A DNA stretch of 64,000 bases from VRUE01 sp963770315 (GTDB lineage: Bacteria > Actinomycetota > Thermoleophilia > Solirubrobacterales > 70-9). The notes below the pieces were generated by a model. That model worked only from the letters and a program-made list of their open reading frames with translations. It was not told the origin of the DNA and did not search any database. A program made the translations under genes and the position numbers. The DNA is taken from NCBI GenBank assembly GCA_963770315.1, contig CAVYPC010000002.1, positions 1,302,001 to 1,366,000 on the forward strand. Reading direction: 5' to 3'. This document shows positions 60,932-64,000 of the stretch, in pieces. How positions within the stretch are numbered: the first letter of the stretch is position 1; each line of letters opens with the position of its first letter.

Positions 60932-61623
60932 CGCCGGGCATCTTCCCAAAGCGCGGCGACCTCGTCCTCGGCGAGGCGCCGGGACCGTCCCTCGGGCAGG
61001 CCGCCAAGCTCGATCGGGCCGAAGCGAACGCGTCGCAGCTCGACGACGTCGTTGCCGACGGTCTCGGTCATGCGGCGCACCTGACGGTTGCGGCCCTCGC
61101 GCAGGACGATCTCGATCTCGCGCTCGCCCAGCCGCCGCACCTCGGCCGGAGCGGTTGGGCCGTCGTCCAGCTCCACCCCGCTCGCCAAGCGGCGCAGATC
61201 GTCCTCGGCGGGCGGGCGGCGCAGCCGCACCCGGTAGGCCTTCGACACTTCGTAGCGGGGATGGGTGAGCCGGTTCGCCAGCGCGCCGTCGTTGGTCAGC
61301 AGCAGCAGTCCGGTCGAGTCGGCATCGAGCCGGCCGACGGGATAGAGCCGCGCCGCCGAGTCGACCAGCGAGACCACCGCCGGCCGGCTCCCCGGCTCAC
61401 GCGCGGTCGAGACGACACCAGCCGGCTTGTTCACCACCCAAACCTCACGCGGCTCGGCGCCGACCAGGCTGCCGTCAACTCGAACCTCATCGCCCTCCCC
61501 CACATCCCGAGCCGGATCGCGAACAACCTCCCCGCCGACCGTAACCCGCCCCGAAGCAACGATCCTCTCAGCAGCTCGGCGCGAGGCGACTCCCCCGTGA
61601 GCGAGGAACTTGGCAAGCCTCAC
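60928..61623 (-). CDS. rluB: Ribosomal large-subunit pseudouridine synthase (RluB/RsuA family)
   Basis: The 231-aa product has an S4 RNA-binding domain (1-60, MRLAKFLAHGGVASRRAAERIV) and a catalytic domain with the Asp-containing GRLDADSTGLLLLTND and the REGRNRQVRRMTETVG motif. RluB modifies 23S rRNA helix 89; related enzymes act on 16S, so the target is inferred from gene order after scpAB. A perfect 29-bp hairpin lies just upstream. Confidence 0.93.
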   Translation of the reverse strand: MRLAKFLAHGGVASRRAAERIVASGRVTVGGEVVRDPARDVGEGDEVRVDGSLVGAEPREVWVVNKPAGVVSTAREPGSRPAVVSLVDSAARLYPVGRLDADSTGLLLLTNDGALANRLTHPRYEVSKAYRVRLRRPPAEDDLRRLASGVELDDGPTAPAEVRRLGEREIEIVLREGRNRQVRRMTETVGNDVVELRRVRFGPIELGGLPEGRSRRLAEDEVAALWEDARR

Positions 61624-61628
61624 AGTGC

Positions 61629-61698
61629 GGAGGGTTCGGGGGAGGTCTCGTCGCAGCCTCCCGCTGTTCGCTGCGACGAGACCTCCCCCGAACCCTCC
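61629..61698. repeat. Perfect 29-bp inverted repeat between scpB and rluB
   Basis: The arms 61629-61657 and 61670-61698 are perfectly complementary around a 12-nt loop. It fills the gap between the scpB stop (61705) and the rluB ATG (61623) and must appear in any read-through mRNA. No U run follows on either strand, so it is not a typical terminator. The arms are unlike those of the other repeats. Confidence 0.85.
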
Positions 61699-61704
61699 CT
61701 AATG

Positions 61705-62277
61705 TCAAGGCTCGGCACGTTGTTCGCCAGCCTTGAGGAGTCGCTCGCGCAGCTCGCGCTCATCCTCGGGGGTCGGGTCGAAACGCGAGGGATCGGGCAG
61801 CTGGTCGAGCCCGGCGAGGCCGAAGAGCCGTTCGAACAGCTCCGAGGTCTTAAAGAGGGCGGCGCCGAACTGCGACCGGCCCGACTCCTCGATCAAGCCG
61901 CGCTCGGCCAGCGTCTGCACCGCCGACTCCGAGGAGACGCCGCGGATCCGCGCCACCTCCGGCCGCGAGACGGGCTGCAGGTAGGCGACGATCGCCAGGG
62001 TCTCGGCCTGTGCCTGGGTCAGCGGCGGGGTCCGCGGCTTGGCCAGCAGCCGCCGTGCGGCCTCCTCGCTGGCGGGGTCGCTGGCAAGGGCGAAGCCGCC
62101 GGCCACCTCCCGCAGGACGACGCCGCGCCGGCCCCCGGCCAGATCCTCGCGCAGCAGGTCGATCGCCTCCGCCACCTGGCCCTCGGTCGCCTCGGTCGCC
62201 TCGACCAGATCGGCGACGGCGACCGGCTGCGGCGAGAGGAAGAGCAGGGCCTCGATCGTGCGACTCAGGTCGCTCAC
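61705..62277 (-). CDS. scpB: Condensin subunit ScpB
   Basis: The 190-aa product has two winged-helix domains: SRTIEALLFLSPQPVAVADLVEAT and LTQAQAETLAIVAYLQPVSRPEVARIRGVSSESAVQTLAERGLIEE, the ScpB signature. ScpB dimers bind ScpA in the SMC complex. The start overlaps scpA by 4 bp. The matching SMC in this genome, at 20710-23070, is unusually short. Confidence 0.95.
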   Translation of the reverse strand: MSDLSRTIEALLFLSPQPVAVADLVEATEATEGQVAEAIDLLREDLAGGRRGVVLREVAGGFALASDPASEEAARRLLAKPRTPPLTQAQAETLAIVAYLQPVSRPEVARIRGVSSESAVQTLAERGLIEESGRSQFGAALFKTSELFERLFGLAGLDQLPDPSRFDPTPEDERELRERLLKAGEQRAEP

Positions 62278-63005
62278 CCGCCGGCCTCCTGCCTGCGGAT
62301 CTCGATCGGGCCCAGCGGCTCGCTCTGCCTCCAGGTCGCCTCGCCCTTGCGGTAGAGCTCGAGCAGGGCGAACAGCGTCACCGCCTGGGTCAGCCGGTCC
62401 TCGCCGCCGAACTGCTCGTCAAAGTCGATGCTGGAACGCCCGGAGAGGGCGTCGCGCAGGGCGCGCAAGCGGCGCTCCAGCGAGACCGTCGGCCTGATGT
62501 GGCTGATGTCGACCGGGGGCGGCACGACGAGCAGGTCGCCGAGCGCAGCGCCGAGCCGGTCCGGGTCATAGGCGGCGGTTGCCGCGTCGACGGCGACGCG
62601 GCGCAGGCTCGCGGGCAGCGGCGCGGCGCGGTAGAGGTACCCGCGCGCCGCCTCGAAGCGCTCGGACAGCACCGCGGCGGCAGCCCGGTAGCGGCGGTAC
62701 TCGAGCAGCCGGGCCAGCAGCTCCTCGACCGCCTCCTCCGGTCCCATCTCCTCCAGCTCGGGGTCCGCGCCCGGCAGCAGCAGCCGTGACTTCAGCTCCA
62801 GCAGCGAGGCGATCAGGACGAGGAACTCGGTCGCCACCTCCAGCTCCAGCTCGCCCTCGCGCTCCAAATGCTCGACGTAGGCGACGACGACCTCGGCCAG
62901 CTCGACCTCGAGCAGGTCGACCTCCTCGCGCAGCAGGACCGCGATCAGGAGGTCGAACGGCCCGGCGAAGACGTCGAGCTCTAGGTCGAGGTCGGCGACG
63001 GCCAT
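62274..63005 (-). CDS. scpA: Condensin subunit ScpA (kleisin)
   Basis: The 243-aa product has the kleisin N-terminal motif FAGPFDLLIAVLLREEVDLLEVELAEVV, the TEFLVLIASLLELKSRLLLP helix, and the C-terminal winged helix (QAVTLFALLELYRKGEATWRQSEPLGPIEIRR). It bridges the SMC heads. It begins 3 bp after trpS, the first partial gene of this strand, and is coupled to scpB. Confidence 0.95.
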   Translation of the reverse strand: MAVADLDLELDVFAGPFDLLIAVLLREEVDLLEVELAEVVVAYVEHLEREGELELEVATEFLVLIASLLELKSRLLLPGADPELEEMGPEEAVEELLARLLEYRRYRAAAAVLSERFEAARGYLYRAAPLPASLRRVAVDAATAAYDPDRLGAALGDLLVVPPPVDISHIRPTVSLERRLRALRDALSGRSSIDFDEQFGGEDRLTQAVTLFALLELYRKGEATWRQSEPLGPIEIRRQEAGG

Positions 63006-63008
63006 CGA

Positions 63009-64000
63009 CTAAGGGTAAGCCGGGGCACCGACGCCCATCCGCTCGCGCACCTCGGCCAGCGTCGGTGCTGCGATCGCCCGTGCCTTCTCGGCGCCGGCGG
63101 TAAGCGCCCCCTCCAGCGCCCCCTCGTCGGGGCGGAGCTCGGCGTAACGCTCGCGCACCGGCGCCAGCATCTCGACCACGCCCTCGGCGACCGCCTGCTT
63201 GAAGTCGCCGTAGCCGACGCCCTCGAACTCGCCCTCGACCTCGGCCGGGTCGATGCCCCGGGCGACCGCGAGAATCTCGATCAGGTTGGCGATCCCCTCC
63301 TTGCCCTCGCCGCGGCGCACCTCGCGGCCCGAGTCGGTGACGGCGCTGCCGAGCTTCTTGCGGATCGCGTCCGGCTCATCCAGCACGAGGACCGTACCCG
63401 CCTCGGTGCCCCCGGTGGTCGACATCTTCCGCGTCGGCTCCTGCAGGTCCATGATCCGCGCCCCAATCTCGGGGATCCGGTGCTCGGGCACGACCAGGGT
63501 CTCGCCGAAGCGCTCGTTGAAGCGGCGGGCGATCTCGCGCGTCAGCTCGACGTGCTGGCGCTGGTCGTCGCCGACCGGCACCTCAGTCGCGCGGTAGGCG
63601 AGCACGTCGGCGGCCATCAGCACCGGATAGAAGAAGAGCGCCGCCGGGACCAGCTCGCGCTGCTTGGCCGACTTTTCCTTGAACTGGTGCATGCGGTTGA
63701 GATCGCCGTGGGCGGTGACGGAGGAGAGCAGCCAGGTCAACTCGGTGTGCTCGCGCACGTCGGACTGGCGGAAGAAGATGCAGCGCTCCGGATCGAGCCC
63801 GGCGGCGAGCAGGACCGCGGTCGTGTCGTAGAGCCGCTCGCGCAGCTCCACCGGGTCGAAGGCAACCGAGAGCGCGTGCAGGTCGACGATGCAGAAGATT
63901 GCCGGCTCTCCGCGGTCCTGGCCCTCGACGTACTGGCGGATCGCGCCGATGTAGTTGCCGAGGTGCTTGCGGCCGGTGGGTTGGATGCCGGAGAAGATCA
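63009..64000 (-). CDS. trpS: Tryptophanyl-tRNA synthetase (5' end beyond window)
   Basis: About 330 codons are visible; only the first few residues lie beyond position 64000. The class I motifs are present: FSGIQPTGRKHLGNYIGAI (HIGH-like, here HLGN), then VDLHALSV, YPVLMAADVLAY, VGDDQRQHVELTREIARRFN, and KMSTTGG (KMSKS loop). It charges tRNA-Trp. It may lead the trpS-scpA-scpB transcript, since only 3 bp separate it from scpA. Confidence 0.96.
   Translation of the reverse strand, partial: IFSGIQPTGRKHLGNYIGAIRQYVEGQDRGEPAIFCIVDLHALSVAFDPVELRERLYDTTAVLLAAGLDPERCIFFRQSDVREHTELTWLLSSVTAHGDLNRMHQFKEKSAKQRELVPAALFFYPVLMAADVLAYRATEVPVGDDQRQHVELTREIARRFNERFGETLVVPEHRIPEIGARIMDLQEPTRKMSTTGGTEAGTVLVLDEPDAIRKKLGSAVTDSGREVRRGEGKEGIANLIEILAVARGIDPAEVEGEFEGVGYGDFKQAVAEGVVEMLAPVRERYAELRPDEGALEGALTAGAEKARAIAAPTLAEVRERMGVGAPAYP

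Overview
The window is a gene-dense, very high G+C chromosomal segment carrying mostly housekeeping genes. The gene blocks (rplS-lepB-rnhB-comM-dprA, rpsP-khpA-trmD, ffh-ftsY-smc-rnc-acpP-plsX-rpmF, coaD-rsmD-recG, ribD-ribE-ribBA-ribH, fmt-def-priA, scpA-scpB-rluB-aro-cmk-der), a WhiG/FliA-type sigma factor next to xerC and a coiled-coil Rv2927c-like protein point to a deep-branching actinobacterium. I infer class Thermoleophilia (order Solirubrobacterales or a neighbour) from gene order and protein style; no database search was possible.

Layout. 1-9,240: tRNA-Gly, a secreted trypsin-like protease, a VOC dioxygenase-like protein, an RNase H-like protein, an EF-G paralogue, the sigma factor, XerC, an L,D-transpeptidase, a formyl-THF cyclo-ligase-like protein and an alpha/beta hydrolase. 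9,239-16,900 (minus strand): ilvD, thiD, dprA, comM, rnhB, lepB, rplS, with yraN flipped onto the plus strand. 16,900-26,000 (minus): trmD, khpA, rpsP, ffh, ftsY, a short smc, rnc, acpP, plsX, rpmF, yceD. 26,000-35,200: a methyltransferase, the coiled-coil protein, coaD, rsmD, recG, fakA, an MMPL exporter, rpmB. 35,227-38,734: a complete riboflavin operon. 38,972-43,193 (plus): a glycosyltransferase, a flippase and a cation/proton antiporter. 43,312-49,380 (minus): rpe, a zinc ribbon, rsmB, fmt, def, priA. 49,434-64,000: a PH-domain membrane protein, metK, der, cmk, a low-G+C secreted protease, aroA, tyrA, aroF, hisC, aroH, rluB, scpB, scpA and the start-truncated trpS.

The most unusual content is outside ordinary genes. 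(1) Two families of palindromic repeats have conserved cores but arms that differ between copies while staying self-complementary within each copy. Family 1 has three copies; one lies in frame inside recG and adds about 41 residues. Family 2 has three full copies and one truncated copy and folds as a cloverleaf-like structure: a long outer stem around three hairpins and a conserved single-stranded ATGCAATCTG. (2) A 20-codon open frame rich in Phe, Tyr and Trp codons precedes the DAHP synthase gene, with a candidate promoter and mutually exclusive stems, which looks like transcriptional or translational attenuation by aromatic amino acids. (3) The SMC protein is only 786 residues and I see no hinge domain. 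(4) RNase III has two substituted active-site acids. (5) Ribosomal protein L19 carries a 135-residue acidic tail. (6) rimM is missing from its usual place between khpA and trmD. (7) A lower-G+C secreted protease gene splits aroA from cmk.

Genes work together in translation and protein export (rpsP, rplS, rpmF, rpmB, trmD, ffh, ftsY, lepB, fmt, def, rsmB, rsmD, metK), chromosome maintenance (smc, scpA, scpB, xerC, priA, recG, rnhB, comM, dprA), envelope and lipid synthesis (acpP, plsX, fakA, L,D-transpeptidase, MMPL, flippase), and riboflavin and aromatic amino-acid synthesis.
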